Shown: piece after piece, positions 8,601 through 17,716 of the stretch
Layout of the letters: every line of letters starts with the position of its first letter
Position numbering within the stretch: position 1 is the stretch's first letter
Notes under the pieces: generated by a model
Told to the model about the DNA's origin: nothing
The model's database searches: none
What the model saw: only the letters and a program-made list of their open reading frames with translations
DNA from: Pseudomonadota bacterium
GTDB taxonomy: Bacteria; Bdellovibrionota; UBA1018; CAIMNF01
Reading direction: 5' to 3'
Assembly: GCA_027486675.1 (NCBI GenBank)
Contig: JAIXOQ010000004.1
Span: 1-64,000, forward strand
DNA: 64,000 bases
Translations under genes and position numbers: made by a program

Positions 8601-10493
8601 GTGGCCACATTCGAACAAATCAGACCTAAAAGAAGCATTGGTTTCAAACTCCTTGTAGGAGCAGCCGTATTAGTCGGCAGCATCCTGATTGCGGCAATCG
8701 GGATCGCATTCCCTTTGCTCACAGAGGACTCGCGGAACTTTGCCTTTGAGTTACAGGCCACACAAACTAGGCTGCTCGGAGCTGAGTTTTCTACCGTTGC
8801 GCAATCCGCACTCGAGAACTCGCGCAGTGCACTCGCGAACCTACCAACTGCATCGGGGTATAAGCCTGGAGTAGGCCTAAGTAGCGAGCGGGCAATAGTC
8901 CTGAGATCACAGCTCAATAATCAAGATTCTATTTTAGACTTTGAAGCCTTCTATGTGCCGGGCATAGACCAACCTGCAGAAAAACTTTTTGCGTGGCGAA
9001 GTGATCGAGCAAAATCCCTCACGTTTGCCAACCTTGCTCCGAACGAAGCCCGACTGAAAGAACTCTACAAGCTCGGCGTGAGTTATCTGGCCAAGCCCAC
9101 ACCTGGGGGCAAATCAGAGATCCACATGTTTCTTGCAGAGAAACCGAAGGATGCAAACGGCCCAAAAGGCCTCGTCGTCACGCGTGCACTTTTAGATACT
9201 CGCGCCGTTCATCAAAAGGCCAAAGGAACGTACACGCAGATCTTAGATAATCAGGGCCAAATTCTGATTGATTCAACGAACCCGGCGGGCACCGGTGGAA
9301 CCGTTGCGACGGATAATCCTCTCTATAAAGCGGCCTACTCTTCGTTAGTGCAAGTAGGGACTCTTGAATTTTTAGATAGCGTAAAGACCGAAACCTTATT
9401 CGGAGCATTTGCAGTTCCCGGATACAATACGCTCGTACTCAGTTCGATTCGAAAGTTAGATGCATTTCGCGGTACCTATCAATTATTAGAGCGTCTCATG
9501 CTCACCGGTCTTCTCCTCCTCGGTGCAGCACTCGTGCTTGTGGTCATTTTTTCGATCGGACTCTCCAGGCCAATTGCAGAGCTCACAGAAGCGACCTACG
9601 AAATCGCAGGCGGAAATTTCAGCATGAGGCTCGATGAGCGAAGCACCGATGAGATCGGGATCTTATCCCGGTCCATGAACTCGATGTCGGCCAAGATTCA
9701 GGATCTTCTTTTAGAGAGCATCAAGAAGGTCAAGATGGAACAAGAGGTAGCCATTGCTGCGACCCTTCAGCAAAACTTAATCCCTCCGCGCTTCATTGAT
9801 CAGCCTCATTTTGCACTTCATTCCAGGTATCAATCCGCTGCCGAGTGCGGTGGCGACTGGTGGGGGTATGTAGAATCGAGGGATCATGTGTCAGTGATTA
9901 TTGCAGATGCCACTGGACACGGATTACCGGCTGCGATGCTCACCGCATCCGCGCGTGGCTGTTTTTCGGTCTTACAGAAATTGCTGCAAGATTTCCCAAG
10001 GCTTCCCGCAATCCCTAGCTTCCTACTTTCGTGCGCCAACCGTGCGATCATCGAATCGACCCAAAGCCAGCTCAATATGACCATGTTCATCGCGAGCTAT
10101 TCCATCGCCGAAAAGAAGCTCTCCTACGCGAGCGCTGGCCACAATCCGGCCTACCTCATCACACAAGGAGAACAAGGCCTTGAGCTCAAGCAACTGCGTG
10201 CCCGAGGCGAGCGCTTGGGTGAGAGTGTAGAATATCCAATGCCAAAGACAGAGACGATTGACTTGAAACCAGGAGATCAGATCTTGCTCTATACCGATGG
10301 CGTAACGGACAATATGGATCGCTTTGAGCAGGCTTATGGAAAAGATCGGCTCCAAGATATTCTAAAGAATGCGAGCGATAAATCGGCAAAAGGACTTGCA
10401 GACGCCTTAAACGCGGATCTTGAAAAATTCTATGAAGGCATCACACCTGCGGATGATGTCACCTTCGTCATCCTAGAAACGAGGGAGGCTTAA
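8601..10493 (+). CDS. HAMP-containing SpoIIE-type (PPM) phosphatase
   Basis: The protein has 630 residues and starts with GTG 10 bases after the regulator. A transmembrane helix near residues 18-40, a periplasmic or extracytoplasmic sensor of about 250 residues, a second helix (LLLLGAALVLVVIFSIGL), a HAMP linker and a C-terminal PP2C-like serine phosphatase follow in order. Phosphatase motifs are visible as ECGGDWWGY, IADATGHGLPAAML and LLYTDGVTDNMD, carrying the metal-binding aspartates. Such proteins usually dephosphorylate anti-sigma-antagonist (STAS) proteins in partner-switching circuits. A STAS-like protein is encoded at 26960, but far away, so partnership is speculation. Confidence 0.92.
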   Translation: MATFEQIRPKRSIGFKLLVGAAVLVGSILIAAIGIAFPLLTEDSRNFAFELQATQTRLLGAEFSTVAQSALENSRSALANLPTASGYKPGVGLSSERAIVLRSQLNNQDSILDFEAFYVPGIDQPAEKLFAWRSDRAKSLTFANLAPNEARLKELYKLGVSYLAKPTPGGKSEIHMFLAEKPKDANGPKGLVVTRALLDTRAVHQKAKGTYTQILDNQGQILIDSTNPAGTGGTVATDNPLYKAAYSSLVQVGTLEFLDSVKTETLFGAFAVPGYNTLVLSSIRKLDAFRGTYQLLERLMLTGLLLLGAALVLVVIFSIGLSRPIAELTEATYEIAGGNFSMRLDERSTDEIGILSRSMNSMSAKIQDLLLESIKKVKMEQEVAIAATLQQNLIPPRFIDQPHFALHSRYQSAAECGGDWWGYVESRDHVSVIIADATGHGLPAAMLTASARGCFSVLQKLLQDFPRLPAIPSFLLSCANRAIIESTQSQLNMTMFIASYSIAEKKLSYASAGHNPAYLITQGEQGLELKQLRARGERLGESVEYPMPKTETIDLKPGDQILLYTDGVTDNMDRFEQAYGKDRLQDILKNASDKSAKGLADALNADLEKFYEGITPADDVTFVILETREA

Positions 10494-10494
10494 G

Positions 10495-12015
10495 ATGCGT
10501 TTGCGCAAAACAGAGATCAGCGTTTTAGTGCTCGCTCTCTTTCTGATCGCTCTGCCCGGATACCTTCTTCTTCGTGGCATCGACTTGGTCCCATTCTTCT
10601 TGGGTCAAAGTCAAAGCATGCTGAAACAACGTTTAGGCGAAGTCCGCGTGGCTGAGGGCGAAGTCAAACGCAAAGGGGCTGACGAGGCTTCATTCTTAGC
10701 AGCAGTCTTTGGTGATCCTGTATTTATGGAGGATTCCATTACCACCGGACCAAAGAGTGGAGCGGTGCTGGTCTTAGATGATGGAAGCCGTATTGACGTA
10801 CTCCCGAGTTCTCTTATCCGTTTGGTGTTTAAGAATGAGTTTTCACTCTCTGGCATTCGACGTGCGCCCAGTATTTTGGTCGAGCGCGGGGATGTCGATG
10901 TTAAGGCCGGCTCGCGTGAGATCACTATTGCAAGGGCGCAGGATGCTGCAAAACAAAGCAGCGATGTGCCGACTGCAGTGAAGATGTCGCTTATGCCGCG
11001 TAGTTCTGTTTTTGAGCCTAAAAAAGAAACCGTCGCCTTAGAACGGCAGCAATCGGTGGGACAGCCGATCACCGAGCCTTTGTCTGCGCTACCAGCGGAG
11101 GGTACCACTCAGATCACCCTCATGGCCCCAGCAGACCAAGCCATTGTTAAAGCGACGCCTTTAGGAAGTACCGCGCAGGCTGAAGTTGCATTTGAGGTCG
11201 CGCTCAGTCCTGGTACTGCAAAAGGCACGCTTCAGTTGCTGCGCCAAGACCAAGAGGTCGTTAAACAAGAACTCCCGGTGAGCGAATCAGGAAAAACGCG
11301 GACGCGGATCCTTTTAAAGCAACCAGGTGACTACACTTGGCGGGTGATTTCCGGTACCAGTGCGAGTGAGTACAGAAGACTAACAGTCGCCTCACCTACA
11401 CTTGGAAATCTCACTCTCGGAAAGGTACTGCTGAATCAAGTGACGGTGCCCCCTGTTCTGCCACCGACACTTAGCCTAGGTAAAGCCGCCATTCAGTTTT
11501 CTTACAACCCGCCCGCAAGTCCAAAAGGCAACGTCACGATTGTGGTTCAGTACACTCCATCCGGCGGTGCAACCAAGGCCTACGAAGTACCCGGGGCCGC
11601 AAAATTGGCAACATGGACACTGCCGTCAATTGAGGAGGCAAAGATCTCTTGGAAGGCGGTACTTAAATCAGCAACTGGTGTCCGGATTGAGTCTGACAGC
11701 GAGTCCCTAGAATGGAGTGTCCCTGCACCTGAGTTGACCTTCCCCGCCATGAATCAGGATATTACCGCTGCGCTCGACACGAGCCCAAATAAGCGAGTGC
11801 TATTCACATGGAAGCGGATGCCGATCTGTCCCAAGTTTGAAGTGCTGATAGCACCCAAAGGAAAGCTCAGCACGCCAACCATCCGCCAGACTCTGTCTGA
11901 TAACTTCTTTTCAATGGCCTCCCCAGGCAACGGGCTTTTCGATTGGCGGGTGGACTGTGTTTACTCGCAGCGTTCGCGGAAGGAGTCGGGGGTGCGGGCT
12001 TTCGAACTCCAGTAA
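10495..12015 (+). CDS. FecR-domain protein with fibronectin-like C-terminal modules
   Basis: The protein has 506 residues. One N-terminal hydrophobic segment (VLVLALFLIALPGYLLL) anchors or exports it. Residues about 50-145 form a FecR domain (GEVRVAEGEV, DSITTGPKSGAVLVLDDGSRIDVLPSSLIRL). The rest is strand-rich repeats of about 90 residues typical of Ig/fibronectin-like modules (VSESGKTRTRILLKQPGDYTW). GGAGG precedes the ATG, which follows the phosphatase stop by one base. It likely acts in the periplasm as the output or sensor partner of the phosphatase. Its TAA stop is the first triplet of the inverted repeat of the neighbouring insertion element, so the original C-terminus may have differed. 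Confidence 0.85.
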   Translation: MRLRKTEISVLVLALFLIALPGYLLLRGIDLVPFFLGQSQSMLKQRLGEVRVAEGEVKRKGADEASFLAAVFGDPVFMEDSITTGPKSGAVLVLDDGSRIDVLPSSLIRLVFKNEFSLSGIRRAPSILVERGDVDVKAGSREITIARAQDAAKQSSDVPTAVKMSLMPRSSVFEPKKETVALERQQSVGQPITEPLSALPAEGTTQITLMAPADQAIVKATPLGSTAQAEVAFEVALSPGTAKGTLQLLRQDQEVVKQELPVSESGKTRTRILLKQPGDYTWRVISGTSASEYRRLTVASPTLGNLTLGKVLLNQVTVPPVLPPTLSLGKAAIQFSYNPPASPKGNVTIVVQYTPSGGATKAYEVPGAAKLATWTLPSIEEAKISWKAVLKSATGVRIESDSESLEWSVPAPELTFPAMNQDITAALDTSPNKRVLFTWKRMPICPKFEVLIAPKGKLSTPTIRQTLSDNFFSMASPGNGLFDWRVDCVYSQRSRKESGVRAFELQ

Positions 12016-12039
12016 ACTGGCCCCTTTGGCTGCGCCTCG
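12013..12039 (+). repeat. Left terminal inverted repeat (27 bp)
   Basis: It begins taaactggcccctttggc and is the exact reverse complement of 13008-13034. The first three bases are the TAA stop of the upstream FecR-like gene. Confidence 0.95.
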
Positions 12040-12094
12040 GGCCGATGGAGCCTGCATGACTCGAGGGTATTTGGCCTAGAAATTGAATGTTTTA

Positions 12095-13000
12095 ATGGCT
12101 ATGAAGCCCAACTGCCCTTACTGTATTCAGAATTATGGTCCTAAAGAAGACAAAGTGATCCGAAAGGGCTACTTCTTCCGTGCTTGCGACTCACGACACA
12201 TCGCCCGCTTCCGCTGCAGGAATTGTGGGCGACATTTCTCAAGATCCACTTTGAGCCCTAAATTCAGGCAACATAAACGACGTGAAAATACACCGCTTTT
12301 TGATCTCCTGACCTCTGGTGTCTCCATGCGCCGCTCAAGCACGCTTCTACGCATCAATAGAAAGACTGTCACGCGCAAGAAGAAGTTTCTAGCTACACAG
12401 GCTCGAGTCGAACTAATTGAGCTGATCCAAAAACTCTACCCTGAGGGCTCAGGTGCGACAGATGTACAGTTTGACGACATGGAGTCCTTCCATCATACGA
12501 AGTTGAAACCTCTGAGTATTCCTTTAGTCGTCGAGAACAATACGCGAATTATCCTTGGGTTCGGTGTTTGCGCTATGCCAGCCAAAGGACTCAATGCCGT
12601 AAAATCAATCAAGAAATACGGCTACCGTCCCGACGACAGAGCCCCCATGTGGCGCAAGATATTTAAGCGTCTCAGACCCTACATCGATCAGAGTGCCGCT
12701 TTTCACTCAGATAAAAACCCAATCTATCCATTAGCACTCCGGAAGCACTTTCCAAATGCGGAATACACACGATCGAGATCTCGGCGAGCGTGCGTAGTCG
12801 GGCAGGGAGAACTGAAGAGCGGTGGATTTGATCCTCTCTTTAGCCTCAATCACACTGCAGCGATGCTTAGAGCAAATATCAATCGGCTATTTCGTAAAAC
12901 CTGGTGCACAACAAAAAGGCCAGAAGCACTTTACGATCACATATCCCTCTATGCGGCTCGGCACAACCGTCACATCATTCGGAAACTTGAGCTTACCTGA
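12095..13000 (+). CDS. Zinc-finger DDE transposase-like protein (IS1/IS1595-like)
   Basis: The protein has about 301 residues. An N-terminal zinc finger (CPYC then CRNCGRHFS) precedes a helix-turn-helix-like stretch (LLTSGVSMRRSSTLLRINRKTV), then a region compatible with a DDE catalytic core (VQFDDMESFHHTKLKP; FHSDKNPIYP) and a tail LRANINRLFRKTW typical of this transposase group. Family placement is from memory of these patterns. The reading frame is intact and ends seven bases before the right inverted repeat, so the element could be functional. The start is uncertain: ATG 12095, ATG 12101 and TTG 12083 are all in frame and none has a clear binding site. Confidence 0.72.
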   Translation: MAMKPNCPYCIQNYGPKEDKVIRKGYFFRACDSRHIARFRCRNCGRHFSRSTLSPKFRQHKRRENTPLFDLLTSGVSMRRSSTLLRINRKTVTRKKKFLATQARVELIELIQKLYPEGSGATDVQFDDMESFHHTKLKPLSIPLVVENNTRIILGFGVCAMPAKGLNAVKSIKKYGYRPDDRAPMWRKIFKRLRPYIDQSAAFHSDKNPIYPLALRKHFPNAEYTRSRSRRACVVGQGELKSGGFDPLFSLNHTAAMLRANINRLFRKTWCTTKRPEALYDHISLYAARHNRHIIRKLELT

Positions 13001-14482
13001 CTACTTACGAGGCGCAGCCAAAGGGGCCAGTTTATGGAGTTTAACGGCGTTTGTCGTCCCCCGCCCCAGACTTGGGACGCCCGCCGTGATCAGAATCATA
13101 TCTTCTGCATCCGCCTTGCCGGACGCCTGCAGAATATCCGCAGCATAAGTCCAAAGATCATCCGTAGGGACAATCTCAGGAATCACCACACCCTCTATGC
13201 CCCAAACAAAAGCAAGCTTACGCAGGGAGGCAGGATTATCCATGATTGCGACAATAGGAATCTTCGGCCGGTACTTAGCCAAAGTGCGAGCCGCCGTCCC
13301 ACTGTGTGTAATGCATGCAATCGCTACTGCACCCACATGTTCCGCAACCTTCGCAGCACTATACATAATCGACTCAACCACTGATCCGGAAACAGGGGTC
13401 ATATGCAAATGCTTGTGCGCAGAGTAATTTTCCGCTTCACTCTCTGCCTCAATAATAATCCGTGCCATAGTCTCCACAGAGCGCACCGGATACTCCCCTG
13501 AGGCAGTTTCTGCTGACAACATCACTGCATCGGTCCCATCAAAAACAGCATTGGCAACATCACTTGCTTCCGCACGCGTCGGTGTTGGTGAAGAAATCAT
13601 GCTCTCTAACATCTGAGTTGCGGTGATCACGGGCACACCGAGTTCATTACACATCCGGATTAACATTTTCTGAATCACCGGCACTTTTTGAGCACCGAGC
13701 TCAACTGCCATATCACCCCGCGCAATTAACATCGCATCGGTCACTTCCAAAATTCCTTCGGGGGCGTAAACCGCTTCTTCACGTTCAATCTTCGCTACAA
13801 TAATGGGGCGATGGTTTGAGGTTTTACGGATCAGATCCTTCACAAAAGTGATGTCTTTGGGAGAGCGAACGAACGACAACGCGACCGCATCCACGCCTAG
13901 CTCTAATCCAAGCTTCAAATCCGCAAGATCTTTCTCAGTCGTGCAAGGCAATGAGAGAGGCGTCCCGGGAAGATTGATGCCCTTTTTGGAAGACAGCTGA
14001 CCACCCACTTCGATCTCAACACCAAACTCAGGTGCGTGAGTCTGACTCACCACGCTAGAAAACTTTCCGTCATCAAAAAGGACCTTTGATCCCTTACGCA
14101 CATCTTTGGAAAGTGTTTCTGCGATTTCCGCAGAAATGGGAAGGGGCTTATACCCTGCAGGTAAATGCTGGGGTTCACGCCCCTCAGGGTGAAGCCAATA
14201 AAATTCGCCAGCGACAAGCTTCACGCCTTCTGCGGGGAGTTTACCAACCCGCAGCTTTGGCCCCTGTAAATCCTGTAGGATCGCAACATTCTGGTTTAAC
14301 GCTGCAGCAGCCTCGCGGACTGTCTTCACCAATGTCCGGTACGAAGCATGATCTCCGTGACTAAAATTTAGGCGAGCCGTATCTAAGCCGGCTGAAATCA
14401 GTGCGCGAACCTGATCCGGGGTTGAACTTGCGGGACCTAGGGTCCCCACTATTTTAACTCTTCTTCTGGATGAGCCGTGCAT
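13001..14482 (-). CDS. pyk: Pyruvate kinase
   Basis: This glycolytic enzyme converts phosphoenolpyruvate and ADP to pyruvate and ATP. The 493-residue sequence shows RVKIVGTLGPASS and ARLNFSHGDH at the N-terminus, the active-site region VAKIERE, LIARGDMAVELG and ATQMLESM, and a C-terminal domain ending VPSLGRGTTNAVKLHKL. Typical family members stop about there; the extra APLAAPRK is encoded by the inverted repeat of the adjacent insertion element. The start overlaps the upstream coiled-coil gene by 29 bases. It is the last gene of the leftward train. Confidence 0.97.
   Translation of the reverse strand: MHGSSRRRVKIVGTLGPASSTPDQVRALISAGLDTARLNFSHGDHASYRTLVKTVREAAAALNQNVAILQDLQGPKLRVGKLPAEGVKLVAGEFYWLHPEGREPQHLPAGYKPLPISAEIAETLSKDVRKGSKVLFDDGKFSSVVSQTHAPEFGVEIEVGGQLSSKKGINLPGTPLSLPCTTEKDLADLKLGLELGVDAVALSFVRSPKDITFVKDLIRKTSNHRPIIVAKIEREEAVYAPEGILEVTDAMLIARGDMAVELGAQKVPVIQKMLIRMCNELGVPVITATQMLESMISSPTPTRAEASDVANAVFDGTDAVMLSAETASGEYPVRSVETMARIIIEAESEAENYSAHKHLHMTPVSGSVVESIMYSAAKVAEHVGAVAIACITHSGTAARTLAKYRPKIPIVAIMDNPASLRKLAFVWGIEGVVIPEIVPTDDLWTYAADILQASGKADAEDMILITAGVPSLGRGTTNAVKLHKLAPLAAPRK
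13008..13034 (-). repeat. Right terminal inverted repeat (27 bp), inside pyk 3' end
   Basis: It is the exact reverse complement of 12013-12039. It falls within the coding sequence of pyk and encodes most of its last ten residues (KLAPLAAPR). Confidence 0.95.
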
Positions 14483-16220
14483 TCGTACGTTTCATTCTAG
14501 CGGCTTCATCCTCGTAATGCTCGGTCAAAAAGCGTTCTCGCTCTTTCTGAGTCGCTTCCATCTGTTTGATTTGATGTTCGTAGGTTCTTACACGCTCTTC
14601 CAAAAGCGAGCGGTTCTTACGGTCATTCTCCCGGACAGCTGAATCGCGCTCAAGCTTTGCGGCCTTCAACCGGCCCTCATAGTCCTCAATCATCTCGGAC
14701 ATCTTATTCTCGTGCTCCCGACGCGCTGCGTTCAACGAGTTATTGAACTCCCTGGACATCGTGCGCTCTCTGAGGATGGACTCCTGCAAGGTCTGCTTAT
14801 TCTTTGAATCACTTTGGTAGCGGTGCTCTGCTAAAGCCTCACCCACGGTTGCGGTCTGGACCGCGAGCTCTTCCGCATGAGCCTTCCCCAAACGGTTTGC
14901 CTGCTTCTGATTGACATCCTGAATGCGACGCATCTCAGCATCCTTCGAAGAAACTAGGTCCGTATAAGATGTCGTGAACTGAATTTTTTCTGCCTCACGC
15001 CCACCGAGCAGCTCCCGGCGCATGGCCATGCGATCTCGATCCGTATTGTTCCTGCCATCAATCCGCTCTTTGGCAAAGGAAGCCAGGATCTCTTCACGCT
15101 CGGCTGCATTTTTTGCGTGCACTGTCTCTAGCTTGTTTTCGTAATCATCTCTCACTCGCGCCTCAATACGATCCCTGGCGCTTGCAGGCACATCCTTCAG
15201 GTCAGTAGCCTTACGAAGCTTCTGAAGTTCACGATTCTGCTCTTTCAGCTCTTCGCGCATCATTCCCTGCGCCTGATCCGCGTCGGAGGAAAACGACTTC
15301 TTTTGGCTTTCTAGGGCCTTTTGAGTCGCAACCTCGGCATTGCCTGCGATGACCGCCTGTCCACGAAGTGCGCCATCCTTTGCGGCGGTGATCTCATTCT
15401 CTGCGTTATTGGACTTCATCCGAGTTTCTGCGAGTAAATCTCTCTCTCTTTGTGAGAACTCAGAACGCTGGCTCCTCAAGGCCTCATCCATGCGCGTCTT
15501 ACCCTCAAGCTGCACGTCATGAAGCCGTTGTTTTTGGGTCTCTTCTGTCTCTTTCGCTTTACGATTCTGAAGCGCAGTTTCCGCAGCCAAAGCATCTTGC
15601 ATTGTACCAATCCGTTTGTAGAAGCCTCCCTCTACATCTTGGATCGTCTTGGACCGCGCATCGGCGACCGCTCCCGCCCGCTGCCCTTCCACTGCTCTGA
15701 GATCCTGAATTTCACGATTTACAGCGGCAACTTCGTTCTTCATCCCGCTGCGCTGTTCGGCAAGTGCCTTTTCCGTATTCGTAGCAAAAGTCTTTCGAGA
15801 CTGCTCTGCGCTTTCTTTCTGAAATGCGTCTGCCTTCTTCTGACGATCTGCATATTCTGAAGTCAGCTCTTTTCTAAAGCGTGCAAGATCATTGCGTTCA
15901 TCAGAATAGTCTCTGGCCTCTTTGACTGAAGTTTTTCCACCTTTGTCGTAAAGCTGATTCTTAAGCTTGTCGACCTCAAGTCGTGCACTTTCTCGGTCCT
16001 CGGCGACTCTCCTCGAAGCCTCGCTCCGTGCTCGCTTAATCTCTTCAGCGCTTTCTTTCTGCACGTTGCGCAAATCTTCTAAACTGACTTTCTCCGCACG
16101 TGCGCGCTCTTCCTCTAGGCTCTCCTTGGCTCGTTTGAGCTGATCAGAATACGAATCCTTCTGTTCCTGGGATGAACGAAGGTAAGCATTTTCAGCATTG
16201 GGTGACAAAACCGAAGACAA
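14454..16220 (-). CDS. Long coiled-coil protein
   Basis: The protein has 588 residues, nearly all charged, helical heptads (runs of E, K, R, Q with A/L spacing) from about residue 15 to 575, with no signal peptide, membrane segment or enzyme motif. This is the composition of a filament or scaffold protein, like bacterial coiled-coil rich proteins; the exact role is unknown. The start is a TTG, supported by GGGAGG about nine bases upstream and the absence of any early ATG. It sits between mpl and pyk and overlaps pyk by 29 bases. Confidence 0.8.
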   Translation of the reverse strand: MSSVLSPNAENAYLRSSQEQKDSYSDQLKRAKESLEEERARAEKVSLEDLRNVQKESAEEIKRARSEASRRVAEDRESARLEVDKLKNQLYDKGGKTSVKEARDYSDERNDLARFRKELTSEYADRQKKADAFQKESAEQSRKTFATNTEKALAEQRSGMKNEVAAVNREIQDLRAVEGQRAGAVADARSKTIQDVEGGFYKRIGTMQDALAAETALQNRKAKETEETQKQRLHDVQLEGKTRMDEALRSQRSEFSQRERDLLAETRMKSNNAENEITAAKDGALRGQAVIAGNAEVATQKALESQKKSFSSDADQAQGMMREELKEQNRELQKLRKATDLKDVPASARDRIEARVRDDYENKLETVHAKNAAEREEILASFAKERIDGRNNTDRDRMAMRRELLGGREAEKIQFTTSYTDLVSSKDAEMRRIQDVNQKQANRLGKAHAEELAVQTATVGEALAEHRYQSDSKNKQTLQESILRERTMSREFNNSLNAARREHENKMSEMIEDYEGRLKAAKLERDSAVRENDRKNRSLLEERVRTYEHQIKQMEATQKERERFLTEHYEDEAARMKRTNARLIQKKS

Positions 16221-16282
16221 GGTGAGAACCCTCCCTGATCTTCAGACTAACATTTGGAGGAAAACACTTTGGTCGGCAAACT

Positions 16283-17716
16283 TTACCGTGATGAGAGCTG
16301 CGTCAGGAGTTTTGGGATAAACCCATCAAATCCACCATTGGAAAGAACTACGACGACGTCGCCGGATCGGCAGGATGCCGCCACTGCTTTGACTCCATCA
16401 TCCACAGAGGCGAAAAAGTGAGCCATTTTTCCATGCCTTTTGAGGTCACCTACTAGATCCTGGCTCGAAAACTGATTCGCCTCTGGGATCTGCGCCTGAT
16501 TGAAAGCCTGGGCTATGAACACCTCTGAGCAAGAATCAAAAGCGGCCGCATATTCCTTTTGAAAGATCTTTCTTCGGGAAGTCGCACTTCTGGGTTCAAA
16601 CACTGCAATCAGCCTTCGGCCAGAGTACTTCATCTTCAGGCCCTGTAAGGTTTCACGCACTGCCGTAGGATGGTGCGCAAAATCATCCACCACTAATACA
16701 CCGCGCACTTCGCCACGTTCTTCTTGACGACGTTTTACGCCTTGAAAAGAGCGCAGGACCTGGACGGCAAAGGCCGACTCCACTCCGAGTTCGCGAAGCT
16801 CAATCCAAACTGCAAGCGCGTTCACGGCGTTGTATTGACCTGGGATCTGAAGACGAATGGTTTCAACCTGCTTGTCCTGCGAAAAGACATCGAAGACAAA
16901 CTCTTCCCCTTCTTTGCGATATCCGCGTCCCTGAAAATCAAGAGGTGCAAATTGAGAAAATCCATAGCTGATCACCGGCTGAGCCGATAACTTCGCGATC
17001 TCAACCACCTCGGGATGATCCCCACATGCGATCAAGCGGCCTGGACTTCGAATGCGACCCATCAGCCCTCGAAAGACCTTCTTTACAGCCTCAAAATCAG
17101 GATAAATATCTGCGTGGTCGTATTCAACCGAAGTCAGAATCACATCATTCGGAAGGTAGTGATTGAACTTGGGAACCTTATCCCAGAAAGCGGTATCGTA
17201 TTCATCCCCTTCTAAGACAAAGAGGCCAGCACCACCTCGACTGCCCGCTTCCACATGGAAAGAGTGTGGCAAATCCAAAGAGACGCCTCCGATAAAATAA
17301 CTAGGAGCGAGATTCAGACGGCTCAGACAATGCGCAAGTAAGCTTGCTGTAGTGGTTTTCCCATGCGTGCCAGCCACGACAAGGTTGCGGGTCTGTGGCA
17401 ATAGATGGCGCTCCATAAAATCCGGCAGAGAAACATAAGCAAGCCCCCGGGCCTGTATCGCTTGCATCTCAGGATTGGCAGCACCAATCACATTTCCAAT
17501 CACAATGAGATCTGGAACCCCACCTAACCGATCTAAGTTTTCGGCGGCGTATGGGCTCATCAACTCGACGCCACCAGCCTTCAGCACATCACTCATTGGG
17601 GGATAGACCGGCATGTCGCTTCCTGTGACTCGCACACCGCTTCTTCGCAAAAATGCGGCAAATGCGCCCATCAAAGTTCCGCCAACCCCGACAATGTGGA
17701 TGTGCTTAAAATCCAT
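16283..17716 (-). CDS. mpl: UDP-MurNAc:tripeptide ligase
   Basis: Mpl joins the recycled tripeptide L-Ala-D-Glu-mDAP directly to UDP-MurNAc in murein recycling. The 477-residue protein has the Mur-ligase start HIHIVGVGGTLMGAFAAFL (MurC would read more like GIGGxGM), the ATP loop VVAGTHGKTTTASLL at about 114-128, the carbamate/metal region LEGDEYDTAFWDKVPKFNHY and DDFAHHPTAVRETL, both diagnostic of Mpl. The gene begins directly after the methyltransferase stop (no spacer). A predator or scavenger that takes up murein peptides would profit from it, but this is inference. Confidence 0.95.
   Translation of the reverse strand: MDFKHIHIVGVGGTLMGAFAAFLRRSGVRVTGSDMPVYPPMSDVLKAGGVELMSPYAAENLDRLGGVPDLIVIGNVIGAANPEMQAIQARGLAYVSLPDFMERHLLPQTRNLVVAGTHGKTTTASLLAHCLSRLNLAPSYFIGGVSLDLPHSFHVEAGSRGGAGLFVLEGDEYDTAFWDKVPKFNHYLPNDVILTSVEYDHADIYPDFEAVKKVFRGLMGRIRSPGRLIACGDHPEVVEIAKLSAQPVISYGFSQFAPLDFQGRGYRKEGEEFVFDVFSQDKQVETIRLQIPGQYNAVNALAVWIELRELGVESAFAVQVLRSFQGVKRRQEERGEVRGVLVVDDFAHHPTAVRETLQGLKMKYSGRRLIAVFEPRSATSRRKIFQKEYAAAFDSCSEVFIAQAFNQAQIPEANQFSSQDLVGDLKRHGKMAHFFASVDDGVKAVAASCRSGDVVVVLSNGGFDGFIPKLLTQLSSR

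Larger units (their letters stand above)
12013..13034. mobile_element. Insertion-sequence-like element, 1022 bp
   Basis: A transposase-like gene is enclosed by perfect 27-bp inverted repeats (12013-12039 and 13008-13034). The outer seven bases beyond each repeat also match if one base is skipped. No target-site duplication is visible, which fits an old insertion or one with a rearranged flank. The element contributes the stop codon of the FecR-like gene on its left and the last codons of pyk on its right. Confidence 0.75.
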
